From NCBI GenBank assembly GCA_964537395.1, contig CAZIBN010000012.1, forward strand, positions 1 to 64,000: 64,000 nt of DNA, given 5' to 3'. Shown one piece after another: positions 32,365 to 40,600 of the stretch. The position numbers were made by a program, and so were the translations under genes. The DNA is from GWA2-66-18 sp964537395 (GTDB taxonomy: Bacteria > Elusimicrobiota > Elusimicrobia > UBA1565 > UBA9628). The stretch's first letter is position 1; each line of letters opens with the position of its first letter. The notes beneath the pieces are model-generated. The model ran no database searches. It was given only the letters and a program-made list of their open reading frames with translations, and had not been told where the DNA came from.

Positions 32365-32785
32365 CCCGCGCCTGCTCTGGCGCGTGCTGCCCCGTCCGGC
32401 GAAGGCGGCCCTCGTGGGGCCCGCGTTCATCGTCTTCCTGCTCGCGGGCGCGCAGATCCCATGGGCGACGGCTTTTCAGGGCTTCCAGCAGCGCCGCGCC
32501 GAGCGCGCGAGCCTGGCGCCGCTGTTCGAGGAGGCGGAGCGTTTGGACCTCACCTTCCCGCAGGTCGTCGTCGCCCATCCGGCGTATGTCGGCAAGCCCG
32601 TGTACTGGGCGGTCCAGTCGGGCTCCACGAGCGCCCGGATCGAGGAGCATCCGGCGTGGCTGGTGGTCTGGACCAATCCGGAGCGCGTTAATGACGATCA
32701 AGTCTACGGCACCACCAAGGTCCTGGCACGCGTGGCCGCGGTCAACGGCGACGCCGTGTATCTCGACTATCTCGGGAGGCCCTGA
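32357..32785 (+). CDS. Small single-pass membrane protein, unknown
   Basis: 142 aa from TTG 32357, which overlaps glmS by eight bases; an in-frame ATG at 32318 or 32294 would overlap more. A positively charged N-terminus precedes one hydrophobic helix (AALVGPAFIVFLLAGAQIPWAT). The remaining ~100 residues look like a small beta-rich extracytoplasmic domain (FPQVVVAHPAYVGKPVYWAVQ, ARIEEHPAWLVVWTNPER, VLARVAAVNGDAVYLDYLG). No family recognised. The stop and the acpS start share one base (TGATG), so it is translated with acpS. An OB- or OmpA-like fold is possible but not supported by any motif. Confidence 0.6.
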   Translation: MSSPRLLWRVLPRPAKAALVGPAFIVFLLAGAQIPWATAFQGFQQRRAERASLAPLFEEAERLDLTFPQVVVAHPAYVGKPVYWAVQSGSTSARIEEHPAWLVVWTNPERVNDDQVYGTTKVLARVAAVNGDAVYLDYLGRP

Positions 32786-33120
32786 TGGAACTTGGAGTCG
32801 ATCTCGTCGAAATCGCGCGGATCAAGTCGCTGGCGCGCCGCAATCCCAAGTTCCTTCCGCGCGTGTTCTCCAGCCAGGAGATCGCCTACTGCCGGAGCAA
32901 GAAGAACCCCTGGCCCCACTTCGCCGTGCGTTTCGCCGCCAAAGAGGCCGTCTATAAAGCTCTGGGCAAGGCCGAGGTCCCGCTGACCGCGATCTCGGTC
33001 AAGCGCGGCAAGGACGGGCGCCCCTCGGTGAAGATCAACGGCAAGCCGGTGCGCGGCCTGAAGCTCTCCCTCTCCCACGGCCGCGACCACGCCGTCGCCT
33101 TCGCCGTCCTCTCGCGTTGA
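32785..33120 (+). CDS. acpS: Holo-[acyl-carrier-protein] synthase
   Basis: 111 aa, transferring 4'-phosphopantetheine from CoA to ACP. The two family motifs are present: GVDLVEIARI near the N-terminus, with the Mg-binding Asp, and RFAAKEAVYKALG in the middle, with the catalytic Glu and Lys. The C-terminus LSLSHGRDHAVAFAVLS is also typical. Length is slightly under the usual 120-126. It shares one base with the upstream gene and its stop overlaps the next TTG start as TTGA. Confidence 0.93.
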   Translation: MELGVDLVEIARIKSLARRNPKFLPRVFSSQEIAYCRSKKNPWPHFAVRFAAKEAVYKALGKAEVPLTAISVKRGKDGRPSVKINGKPVRGLKLSLSHGRDHAVAFAVLSR

Positions 33121-33968
33121 TCGACGCGATCCGGTTCTTCAGCCCCGGGCCCGGGCCGCGGGTCCTGCTGTTGGGCGGCGTGCATGGTGAGGAAAAGCCG
33201 GGCATCCTGGCGCTCGAGCGGCTCGTCGCGGAGTTCCAGTCCGGCCGCCTGTCCGTCGCGCGCGGACAGCTGACCATCGTTCCCCGGGTGAACCGCGAGG
33301 CCGTCGAGCGCGGCCTCCATTTCGTCGACGAGAACCTCAACCGCATCGTGCGCCCTCAGCCCGCGCCGGCCAATCATGAGCAAGGGCTCGCCGGCGAGTT
33401 GGCCGCGCTGATTGCCGCCCATGACGCGGTCCTCGATCTTCATGGCACGCAGGCGCCGACGGTCCCGTTCGCCTTCCTCGACGACGAGTCCGTGCCCGTG
33501 CGCGGCTGGGCCGAGGCGCTCGGCGCCGACTTCCTGCTCACCGGTTGGCCCGCGCTTTACGCCGGTTCGGACGCGCTCACGACGACCGGATTCGCCCAGA
33601 GCCTGGGCAAGCGCGCGCTGACGGTCGAGGCGGGTCAGAACGACGATCCCCAGGCGGCGGAGTTCGCGTTCGACGCGGCGCGGCGGGCGATCGCGCACTT
33701 CGGTCTGATCATCGGCACGCCGCGCCGGCCGAAGCCTAAAGCCCTGCGCCTGACGGCGGTCGTCCGGCGCGAGCGGGAAGGTCAGTTCGCCCGGCCTTGG
33801 AAGAACTTCGATCCTGTGAAGAAGGGCGAGGTCCTCGCCCGTTACGCCGACGGCGTCGAGCTGTCGGCTTCCGAGGATGGTTTCGTCGTCATGCCTTTTG
33901 CGGGCGCCGCGACGGGCGAAGAGTGGTATTACCTCGCGGTCCCGATCTCGCTTCCCGATAACTACTGA
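33117..33968 (+). CDS. Succinylglutamate desuccinylase/aspartoacylase family enzyme
   Basis: 283 aa zinc hydrolase of the AstE/AspA (M14-like) family, which deacylates N-acyl amino acids. Zinc ligands are H23 and E26 (GGVHGEEKPG) and H109 (VLDLHGTQAP). The substrate arginine/asparagine motif appears as DENLNR (71-76), and the catalytic Glu is likely in TVEAGQ. The C-terminal beta domain (VKKGEVLARYADGVELSASEDGFVVMP) is typical of aspartoacylase-like members. The substrate is unknown. The start is a TTG overlapping the acpS stop. Its own stop codon is the first base set of the 70-bp repeat at 33966. Confidence 0.82.
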   Translation: MIDAIRFFSPGPGPRVLLLGGVHGEEKPGILALERLVAEFQSGRLSVARGQLTIVPRVNREAVERGLHFVDENLNRIVRPQPAPANHEQGLAGELAALIAAHDAVLDLHGTQAPTVPFAFLDDESVPVRGWAEALGADFLLTGWPALYAGSDALTTTGFAQSLGKRALTVEAGQNDDPQAAEFAFDAARRAIAHFGLIIGTPRRPKPKALRLTAVVRREREGQFARPWKNFDPVKKGEVLARYADGVELSASEDGFVVMPFAGAATGEEWYYLAVPISLPDNY

Positions 33969-34035
33969 TAATCACTCGTTCCGGAACTAGTTGTTGTGCC
34001 GTTAAAGGCACGCCGGCATTGGCGTTATTGCGGAT
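33966..34035 (+). repeat. 70-bp intergenic repeat, copy 1
   Basis: Shares with copy 2 (38470-38538) a 5' block TGATAATCACTCGTTCCGG, then CTAGTT, GTGCC, and a 3' block GTTA(T/C)TGCGGAT; the middle is diverged. This copy contains GTGCCgttaaaGGCAC and CGCCggcattGGCG hairpins. It begins inside the stop codon of the upstream gene and ends four bases before the hrpB stop, filling the gap between convergent genes. Confidence 0.7.
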
Positions 34036-34038
34036 CGA

Positions 34039-36453
34039 TCAAGGCCAGGGATGCCGCGGATACCGCCGCTGAAGCTCCTTCTTGACCGTCGGATAGGCGT
34101 TCGCCCAGAACGAGGCGAGGTCCTTGGTCTTCTGCACCGTCCTGTGGTTGGGCGCGAGTATGTCGAATGTCACGGGCAGGCGCCCCTCGCATAACGCGAG
34201 CGTTCCCGTCATCTTGGCGAAGTCGCCGAGGCGTGCGGCCAGCTCCGGCGGGTGCGTCTCGTGATAGGTGAATCGTCCGGTCCGGCCCGACGGCAGACGC
34301 TTGGTCGCGGGCAGCGTTCGGTCGAGGAAGCCCGCCAGCGCGGGCCCCAGATAGCTCTCGATGTGCGGCAATAGATTCACGCGCTCGATGTCCTTGAGCG
34401 TGTTTCGTCCCGCGCAAGCCTCGCCGTAGATCAGGCGCCAGTCGTCGGTGGTCATCTCAGGATAGCCCATGCCGGGATAGAGGCGGCGCGCCAAAGCGAT
34501 GCGCACCACGAGCTGGCGCGCGCGGTCGTCATAGCCCGGATGCTCAAGCTCGCCCGAGGCGAACTTCTCCGCCCAGAGGTCGGCCGCGACCTTGCGGTCG
34601 TTCTTGAGAGGCGCCGCTTCGCGGCGTGAGATGACGAGGCCTCGAAACAGAAGCCGGTCTTCTTTGATGACCCGATTTTTTCGTTCGTCGAATTCGGCGG
34701 ACGGCGTCCAGACGCACTCGCCGGGAAAGGCCAGATCGATCGCCTCCGGAGTGAACGGCAAATAGAGATTGATCCCGACCTGCCGCGCCTGCCCGCCTCC
34801 GGCGCGCTCGCGGACATCCAAAGCGAGGAGAAGGGGCGGCGGGTCCTTCACGGCGGGAAGCAAGGCGCCGCGTCCGTCGCACAAACGATAGAAGGTTCCC
34901 TCGCCTTCACGCGCGGCCAAGCGGTCCATGAATGACGCCAGCCACACGAACGACAACGCGTCGGCCGAGGAGGCGGCCACAGGGCCGTCCGCCTCCTTTC
35001 CGAGGCGTTTGAATTGGCGGAACACCTCGGACGCCTCCCACGACACGTCCTCGCGCGAGCCGGCGAGAAGATCCGTGGCCAGCGCCGACAGATCGGCCGC
35101 CTGGCCCGGGCGCAGGTCGCTCGCGGTCTCGAAGACGGCGGCCATGGCGCAGGCGCGCTCGTACGCCTCGGGACCGAGCGCGAGCGCCTCTTCGAGAACG
35201 GCAGCCACGCGAGGCGGGGCGGGGTAGCGCAGAAGCGCGCGGCCTCTCGCCGTGACGCGCTCCTTCTCGTCCAACGCCTTGAGCGATGCGAGGGATCTCC
35301 CCGCGCCGTCCCAGGCGTCCGTCTTCGGCGGCGTGACCCAGTCCACGGCCGCGGGCAAGGACGCGGCCTGGAGCCGCAGCGAGCTGAGCTCCAGACGCAG
35401 GATCTCGGGCACGAGGCTCGGGGCCATGCCCGTCTCATCCGACCTCGACCACAGGCGCACGCACCGGCCCGGCGCCGTGCGCCCGGCGCGGCCCGCGCGC
35501 TGGGCCGCGTTGCTGCGGCTGATCCTCGTCAGATATAAAGTGTTGATGCCGCGGGCCGCATCGTAGGCCGCCACGCGGTGCAGGCCGCTGTCGATGACCA
35601 TCGTGACCTGCGGGATGGTCAGGCCTGTCTCCGCGACGTTGGTCGCGACGATGACGCGCCGGCGGGGGGACTCGTCCAGCACGCTTTGCTGCTCGGCGAG
35701 CTCCATGCTCCCATGAAGCGCGTGCAGCTCGAGGTCCTGCTCGCGGCAATAGGGCGTGAGCACGGTCATCGCGCGCCGGATCTCCCTCAAACCCGGCATG
35801 AATATCAGAACGGAACCGTCGAGGCCCTCGCGAGCCAGGTCCTTCAGGGCCGCCAAGGCGCCCTCGGCCGGGCCGCCGCGCGAATCGAGCGGGTGATGGC
35901 GTATGTCCACCGGGAACATCCGCCCCGGGACCGACACCGTCGCCGCCTCGGGCAGGTAGCGAGACAGCGCCTCGGCCTCGAGCGTCGCCGACATGACCGC
36001 GATACGCAGGTCTTGCCGTTTCCCTTTGCGCAGGGCCTTCAGCCAGGCGAGCGCGAGGTCGCACTCCAGGCTGCGTTCGTGGAATTCGTCAAGAAGCACC
36101 ACGCCCACGCCCTTTAGCTCGGGATCTTTCATCATCTGGGCGATGAAGACGCCGTAGGTCTGGAACACGATCTTGGTCTCTGCCCCGCAACGGCTATCAA
36201 AGCGGACCTGATAGCCGACCGTCGTTCCCAGCGGGGTGTGCATCTCCACGGCCACGCGTCCCGCGAGGCTGCGCGCGGACAGCCGTCTCGGCTCGAGCAC
36301 CAATATCTTCCCGGGGAATTTTCCCAGAAGATATTGAGGGGTCTGCGTGGATTTGCCGCTGCCGGTCGGCGCCGTCAGGATCAGGCTCCCCGCGCGGCTG
36401 ATCTCCGATACGATCTTATCGCGGAACGCCGCGATCGGCAGGGGCTGGCTCAC
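34039..36453 (-). CDS. hrpB: ATP-dependent RNA helicase HrpB
   Basis: 804 aa, normal length. Motif I is APTGSGKSTQTPQYLL, the DEAH box has the HrpB-typical form DEFHERSL, motif III is SATLEAEAL, and motif VI is QRAGRAGRTAPGRCVRLW. After the helicase core (~1-340) come the HA2-like region and the HrpB-specific C-terminal domain, where REAAPLKNDRKVAADLWAEK and TYHETHPPELAARL match the family. The role is RNA remodelling, usually non-essential. The start is GTG 36453, six bases after TAAACT. It lies between the two 70-bp repeats and diverges from the secreted protein at 36525. Confidence 0.93.
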   Translation of the reverse strand: MSQPLPIAAFRDKIVSEISRAGSLILTAPTGSGKSTQTPQYLLGKFPGKILVLEPRRLSARSLAGRVAVEMHTPLGTTVGYQVRFDSRCGAETKIVFQTYGVFIAQMMKDPELKGVGVVLLDEFHERSLECDLALAWLKALRKGKRQDLRIAVMSATLEAEALSRYLPEAATVSVPGRMFPVDIRHHPLDSRGGPAEGALAALKDLAREGLDGSVLIFMPGLREIRRAMTVLTPYCREQDLELHALHGSMELAEQQSVLDESPRRRVIVATNVAETGLTIPQVTMVIDSGLHRVAAYDAARGINTLYLTRISRSNAAQRAGRAGRTAPGRCVRLWSRSDETGMAPSLVPEILRLELSSLRLQAASLPAAVDWVTPPKTDAWDGAGRSLASLKALDEKERVTARGRALLRYPAPPRVAAVLEEALALGPEAYERACAMAAVFETASDLRPGQAADLSALATDLLAGSREDVSWEASEVFRQFKRLGKEADGPVAASSADALSFVWLASFMDRLAAREGEGTFYRLCDGRGALLPAVKDPPPLLLALDVRERAGGGQARQVGINLYLPFTPEAIDLAFPGECVWTPSAEFDERKNRVIKEDRLLFRGLVISRREAAPLKNDRKVAADLWAEKFASGELEHPGYDDRARQLVVRIALARRLYPGMGYPEMTTDDWRLIYGEACAGRNTLKDIERVNLLPHIESYLGPALAGFLDRTLPATKRLPSGRTGRFTYHETHPPELAARLGDFAKMTGTLALCEGRLPVTFDILAPNHRTVQKTKDLASFWANAYPTVKKELQRRYPRHPWP

Positions 36454-36524
36454 CGATACAGTTTAGCTAACTGCCTGCCGTCTTCCATTTGGAAACAGCA
36501 TCTTGGATATGATAAACCGAGGTC

Positions 36525-37118
36525 ATGATCACGATCCTTCTTGCCATGCTCCTTTCGGTGCCTGCGGCCGCCTCTTTAACAGTTGAGAGCCCGGAGGTCT
36601 GGCGCCAGGCTCAGGATTTGCTGCGGCCTCTCGCCTCGACGGTCGACTTGCGCGCGCGCTACACGCCCGGCGGCTCATTCTTCAACGTGGATGATGCCGG
36701 CCTCGGGATCCATCTATCGGGCCAGCCCGCGACCAACGGGATCGTGAGATTCAGCGGCCGGGCGGGCGCGGCGCTGTCGTTCGAGGCGCGGCCGCTCACT
36801 GATACGCGGCCGCTGTACGGCTACCGATTCGTTTCCCGGACGATCTCCGCGCGCGTCGTCCGCTTCGGCAACGGCCTTCTGATCGACGGCCAGGCCGGCG
36901 GCCGGCCGTTCAATCTGACGCTCGAGCGGGCGTTCATGCCGGACACCTACGACATCGTCGGCCGCGACGGCACACGGCTCAAGGCCTGGATCACGCCCTC
37001 TTACGCCAGCCTGAGCGGGAGCTTCGTTCCCGAGAAGATGACCCCGGAAGGGCTGTCCGTGCTGGGGGCTGGGATCGCTTTGATGTTCTCTGAAGAGCGG
37101 AGCTTCCCCGCGCGCTGA
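36525..37118 (+). CDS. Predicted secreted protein, unknown function
   Basis: 197 aa with a signal peptide (MITILLAMLLSVPAAAS, cleavage near residue 16). The mature part is mostly beta-like, with repeated hydrophobic/charged alternation (GIVRFSGRAGAALSFEARPL; RVVRFGNGLLIDGQAGGRPFNLTLER) and no cysteines, so a small periplasmic beta domain is likely. No family recognised. A -10-like TATGAT (36508-36513) ends 11 bases before the ATG, within the 71-bp divergent gap to hrpB. It converges on the HEAT-repeat gene with a six-base gap. Confidence 0.7.
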   Translation: MITILLAMLLSVPAAASLTVESPEVWRQAQDLLRPLASTVDLRARYTPGGSFFNVDDAGLGIHLSGQPATNGIVRFSGRAGAALSFEARPLTDTRPLYGYRFVSRTISARVVRFGNGLLIDGQAGGRPFNLTLERAFMPDTYDIVGRDGTRLKAWITPSYASLSGSFVPEKMTPEGLSVLGAGIALMFSEERSFPAR

Positions 37119-37124
37119 GCTCCG

Positions 37125-38435
37125 TTACTTCAGCTTCCATCTCCGCCGCGTTGCACCGGCAAGCGCGGCGGCGCGCGGGGAATCCAGCCGCTCCAGCAAT
37201 TGCACGGCGTCGCTCACCTGATAAGGGCTCTCCAGCGCCGGGCCGAGCAAAGGTATCAGGGTCGCGCCTGTCCTGTCGAGGCGGACCAGCGCCTCGCCGG
37301 AGGCCTGCTTGAGCGCCACGTCGCTCTGCCCCAGGTAGTCGGCGAGCATCAGCGGCGCGGCCTCGGCCGGCGGCGCGCCGATCTTGACCAGCGCTCCGTA
37401 CGCGGCCATGCGCAGGTGAGGATAGGACATCTTCCCTTTTATGATTTTAATCAGGCCGGGCATGGCCGCCTTCGCTTCGGGGCCGCGCCGGCCCACGGCC
37501 TCGATCGCATGAGCGACCAGCCCGATGTCCTCCGAGCCCAGGGCGCGCGTCTCGTCGGCGAGCGCTCCGGAGCCGGGCTCGATGGCGGACAGCGCCGTCA
37601 TCGCGGCTTTGTAGCCGGTGGAATCATGGCGCTTCTCGAAGGCCGCAAGCAGGGCGCGTACTCGCGGCGCGGCCGAGGCGGCGGCCGGTCCGATCGCGGC
37701 GATGACGGCCAAGCTGTCGTGGCTCTCGCCGCGTCCCGGGCCAAGTTCCGCGAGCTTGAGCAGGGCCGGCAGCGCCGCGCCAGCCTTCGGCCCCATCGCC
37801 CTGAGAAAGCTCAGCACCGCATCCCTGTGCACGCCGCGGCGCTCGTCGCCGAGGATCGCCGCCGCGGCGGGCACGGCAGCATCCGCGCCTATCGCCGTGA
37901 GGGCATTCAGGTAGGGCCCGGCCAGATCTTCATAGCCGAGCATGTCGTGCTTCGCCTGGTCGAACATCGACCAGTAAGCCTCGTTCTCCTGCAGCGCCTT
38001 GATGAGGGCCGGGACGGCCGCCTTGGCCTGAGGGCCAAGCGTCAGCGCGCCCTGCGCGGCTAGACCCCGAAGCCCGGCCACTGGGGCGGAGAGGCCCTCG
38101 ATGACTCCCGCGACCGAGGTGGGTGCCGTTGCCGCCCCCGGCCGGCAGGCGCCTCCGCTTCCGGGCTTGCTCGTGCATTTTCCTGAGAGGCAGGAGGCGG
38201 CGGACGCCGGGGCCTCGCTGCCGCGCTCGCAATTGGCGGCCATGGCCAGGCGCCGATACTGCTCCCGTGCCGCCGTGCCGTACTTCGCGTTGACGAACAC
38301 CCAGCCGCCGCACTCGCCGCGCACGCCGCAGCAGTCGCTGTCGCGGACGCAGGCCGTCAGGCGGGCGGGCAATTCTCCGAATGCGGCGGCGGAGCCCGTC
38401 CACAACAGCGGTATCATCGCGATCAAGAGTTTCAT
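37125..38435 (-). CDS. Secreted Cys-rich plus HEAT-repeat protein
   Basis: 436 aa. A signal peptide (MKLLIAMIPLLWTGSAAAFG) is followed by a disulfide-rich segment at ~27-95 with paired cysteines (ACVRDSDCCGVRGECGG, NCERG, SCLSGKC, GGAC). Residues ~105-430 form HEAT-type helical repeats: recurring A-VPALIKAL, AALPALLKLAELG, AAMPGLIKIIKG and similar. HEAT arrays are protein-binding scaffolds; in a secreted form they may hold envelope or extracellular partners. No catalytic motif is seen. The ATG lies about eight bases after GAAACT. It faces the secreted gene at 36525 tail to tail, and copy 2 of the 70-bp repeat lies just upstream of it. Confidence 0.75.
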   Translation of the reverse strand: MKLLIAMIPLLWTGSAAAFGELPARLTACVRDSDCCGVRGECGGWVFVNAKYGTAAREQYRRLAMAANCERGSEAPASAASCLSGKCTSKPGSGGACRPGAATAPTSVAGVIEGLSAPVAGLRGLAAQGALTLGPQAKAAVPALIKALQENEAYWSMFDQAKHDMLGYEDLAGPYLNALTAIGADAAVPAAAAILGDERRGVHRDAVLSFLRAMGPKAGAALPALLKLAELGPGRGESHDSLAVIAAIGPAAASAAPRVRALLAAFEKRHDSTGYKAAMTALSAIEPGSGALADETRALGSEDIGLVAHAIEAVGRRGPEAKAAMPGLIKIIKGKMSYPHLRMAAYGALVKIGAPPAEAAPLMLADYLGQSDVALKQASGEALVRLDRTGATLIPLLGPALESPYQVSDAVQLLERLDSPRAAALAGATRRRWKLK

Positions 38436-38469
38436 GTTCGTGCAGTTTCAGCCGCTGATCTATTACTGA

Positions 38470-38538
38470 TGATAATCACTCGTTCCGGTGCTAGTTCGGG
38501 TGCCTTATTCGACACATTAAACAGCCGTTACTGCGGAT
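38470..38538 (+). repeat. 70-bp intergenic repeat, copy 2
   Basis: Direct-orientation partner of 33966-34035, with the same 19-bp left block and the right block GTTACTGCGGAT. To the left both copies also share TACTGAT, with a 3-bp GAT insertion here. The two copies bracket hrpB and two secreted-protein genes. The following stretch 38539-38664 holds nothing I can name except the promoter at 38628-38656. Confidence 0.7.
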
Positions 38539-38627
38539 TATAGAGGGAAAATAGGGGCTTGGCTATGGGGAAAGGATCAGCCATCCCTTCATGCGATCGA
38601 GGGGGCGAATAGGTGCACGCCCGGGCG

Positions 38628-38656
38628 TTGATTTAACGGCTTACGACTGTTACCCT
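38628..38656 (+). promoter_or_regulatory. Promoter of the HNH-nnrD-tsaE run
   Basis: TTGATT (38628-38633), a 17-bp spacer and TACCCT (38651-38656) are followed by eight bases to ATG 38665. Again this is a leaderless-like layout at the head of a long co-directional run. Confidence 0.5.
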
Positions 38657-38664
38657 ATCGGGAT

Positions 38665-39243
38665 ATGGGCCGCACCCTCGTATTAAACCGAAGCTTCCGG
38701 GCCGTCGCCGTCGCCGATTGGCGGCGGGCGATTACGCTCGTGTATATGGGGCTGGCCGAGGCGCTCGACGAGGACCTGACGCCCTACGATTTCGAGGCCT
38801 GGGTCGCGGCGTCGTCCAACTGGGTGGAGCTGCCCGGGGGCTTCGTGCAGTCGCCGACGATGCGCTTCGCTTTGCCCGAGGTGATCCGGCTCGTGCGCTA
38901 CGACCGCATCCCGCACCGCGAGGTCGCGTTCACCCGGCACAACGTTTTCGCGCGCGACCGCTACAAGTGCTCGTACTGCGGCAAGCGCAAGGCGACCGAC
39001 GAGCTCGATCTTGATCATGTCATTCCACGTTCCCGAGATGGCGCCAACGAGTGGACGAACGTCGTCACCTCCTGCCGGCCGTGCAATCTGAAGAAGGCCG
39101 ACCGCCTGCCGGATGAGGCGGGGATGCCGCTGAAGAAGCAGCCGGTGCGGCCGCGCTGGACCTTGCTCGGGAGCCTGGTGCCGCACCCGCGCGCGAACAT
39201 CCCCGAGAGCTGGAAGAAGCTGCTCGCGCAAGATCCCCGGTGA
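38665..39243 (+). CDS. HNH endonuclease family protein
   Basis: 192 aa. The C-terminal half is a textbook HNH/McrA-type domain: the first Cys pair YKCSYCGKRK, the core LDLDHVIPRSRDG with the DH metal site, N in EWTNVV, and the second Cys pair TSCRPCNLKKADR. The N-terminal ~85 residues (TLVLNRSFRAVAVADWRRAI...) are typical of a widespread housekeeping HNH family in bacteria rather than of a phage or intron enzyme. Biological role is unsettled. It is first in the run leading to nnrD, and its stop overlaps the nnrD GTG as GTGA. Confidence 0.9.
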   Translation: MGRTLVLNRSFRAVAVADWRRAITLVYMGLAEALDEDLTPYDFEAWVAASSNWVELPGGFVQSPTMRFALPEVIRLVRYDRIPHREVAFTRHNVFARDRYKCSYCGKRKATDELDLDHVIPRSRDGANEWTNVVTSCRPCNLKKADRLPDEAGMPLKKQPVRPRWTLLGSLVPHPRANIPESWKKLLAQDPR

Positions 39244-40160
39244 GCGTCAAGGCCCTGGGGAAGGCGGAGTTGAGAGAGGGCCTCGTCGCGCGCGAGCCCG
39301 ACGACCATAAGGGCATCTTCGGGCACGTTCTCGTCGTGGCCGGGTCGCGCGGCATGGCGGGCGCGGCGATCCTGACGGCGCGCGGCGCCCTGCGTTCTGG
39401 CGCGGGCCTCGTGACGGTCGCGGTCCCGGCGGGCATCGCCGGGACGGTGGCGGGCGCGGTGCCCTCGGCGATGACCTTGGCTTTGCCGGAGAACACCGCC
39501 GGCGTCTTTCGGCCGGAAGGCGTGGACCGTCTTAAGGAGTACGCCAAGGAGCGGCGCGTCGTGACGATGGCCATCGGCCCCGGCATGACGACGCACGCGG
39601 ACGCGGCGCGCTTCGTGCTGCTGGCGCTGTCGGGCGTGCCGGCCGCGGCCGTGGTGGACGCTGACGCGCTGAATAATCTGGCGCAGCAGGAGAGCGAGGG
39701 CGTCGTGCAGATGCTCAAGGCGCGCAAGCAGCCCTGCATCTTCACGCCGCACCCGGCGGAAGCTGCGCGTCTTCTGGGTATGAAGAAGAGCGAGGTGTCG
39801 GCGCAGAGGCTGAAGTGCGTGGAGAAGCTCGCGCGCAGCCTTGGAGGCGTCGCTTTGCTCAAGGGGCATAAGACCCTGATCTCCTCGGGAGCGCGGACGG
39901 TCTCTAATCCGACGGGCGGGCCAAGCCTCGGCAAGGGCGGATCCGGGGACGTGCTGACCGGTCTGATCGCCGGGCTTTGGGCGCAGATGCTCGCCTCCAG
40001 CCGGGTTTCAGGAGACCTTTCTTTCAAAGCGGCGGCCCTCGGCGCCTGGCTACATGGCGCCGCCGGCGACGCGGCGGAGAAGGACCTGACCACCTGGGCG
40101 GTGACGTCGACCGATCTCGCGGACTACCTGCCGCACGCGTTCAAAGCCCTGTGCGTTTAA
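39240..40160 (+). CDS. nnrD: ADP-dependent NAD(P)H-hydrate dehydratase
   Basis: 306 aa ribokinase-fold enzyme repairing hydrated NAD(P)H. It corresponds to the C-terminal YjeF/CARKD domain only; no NnrE epimerase domain is fused or seen in the window. Motifs are GHVLVVAGSRGMAGAAILTARGALRSGAG, VVDADALNN, IFTPHPAEAARLLG, LLKGHKTLI and the catalytic turn LGKGGSGDVLTGLIAGL. The start is GTG 39240, overlapping the HNH stop. nnrD directly ahead of tsaE is a common bacterial arrangement and supports both calls. Confidence 0.93.
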   Translation: MSVKALGKAELREGLVAREPDDHKGIFGHVLVVAGSRGMAGAAILTARGALRSGAGLVTVAVPAGIAGTVAGAVPSAMTLALPENTAGVFRPEGVDRLKEYAKERRVVTMAIGPGMTTHADAARFVLLALSGVPAAAVVDADALNNLAQQESEGVVQMLKARKQPCIFTPHPAEAARLLGMKKSEVSAQRLKCVEKLARSLGGVALLKGHKTLISSGARTVSNPTGGPSLGKGGSGDVLTGLIAGLWAQMLASSRVSGDLSFKAAALGAWLHGAAGDAAEKDLTTWAVTSTDLADYLPHAFKALCV

Positions 40161-40600
40161 GGCTATCTTCGGAAGAAGAGACGATCGCGCTCGGCGAGCG
40201 TCTGGGCCGTAAGCTCAAGCCCGGGGCGGTCGTGCTCCTGCGCGGAGAATTGGGCGCGGGGAAGACGACGCTCGCCCGCGGCCTCGCTCGCGGCGCAGGG
40301 TATCGTGGACGCGTGTCGAGCCCGACCTTCGCGCTCGCGCATGTGTACCGGTGCAAAAAAATAACGATTCATCATCTCGATCTTTACCGGATCGCCGAAG
40401 GCGAAGACGGTGAATTGGGCCTCGAAGAGTTGCTCGCCGACCCGCGCGGAGCGGTGATCGTGGAATGGCCCGCCGCCGCCGGCGGACGCTGGCCGAAGGA
40501 CCGCCTCGAGGTCTTCTTGTCGCATGTGCGCGGCGGACGGCGCGCCGCGCTGAAAGCCGCGGGCCCCGCGTCCCGAAAAATCCTAGAATCGTTCGAATGA
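40151..40600 (+). CDS. tsaE: tRNA t6A37 synthesis ATPase TsaE
   Basis: 149 aa P-loop protein needed with TsaB and TsaD to form N6-threonylcarbamoyl-adenosine in ANN-decoding tRNAs. It has Walker A LRGELGAGKTTLARGLARGAG, the family SSPTFALAHVY, HHLDLYRI and VIVEWPA. GTG 40151 is chosen because the usual N-terminal strand begins right there; this overlaps nnrD by ten bases. The stop overlaps the tsaB ATG as ATGA. TsaD itself is not in the window. Confidence 0.92.
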   Translation: MRLRLSSEEETIALGERLGRKLKPGAVVLLRGELGAGKTTLARGLARGAGYRGRVSSPTFALAHVYRCKKITIHHLDLYRIAEGEDGELGLEELLADPRGAVIVEWPAAAGGRWPKDRLEVFLSHVRGGRRAALKAAGPASRKILESFE

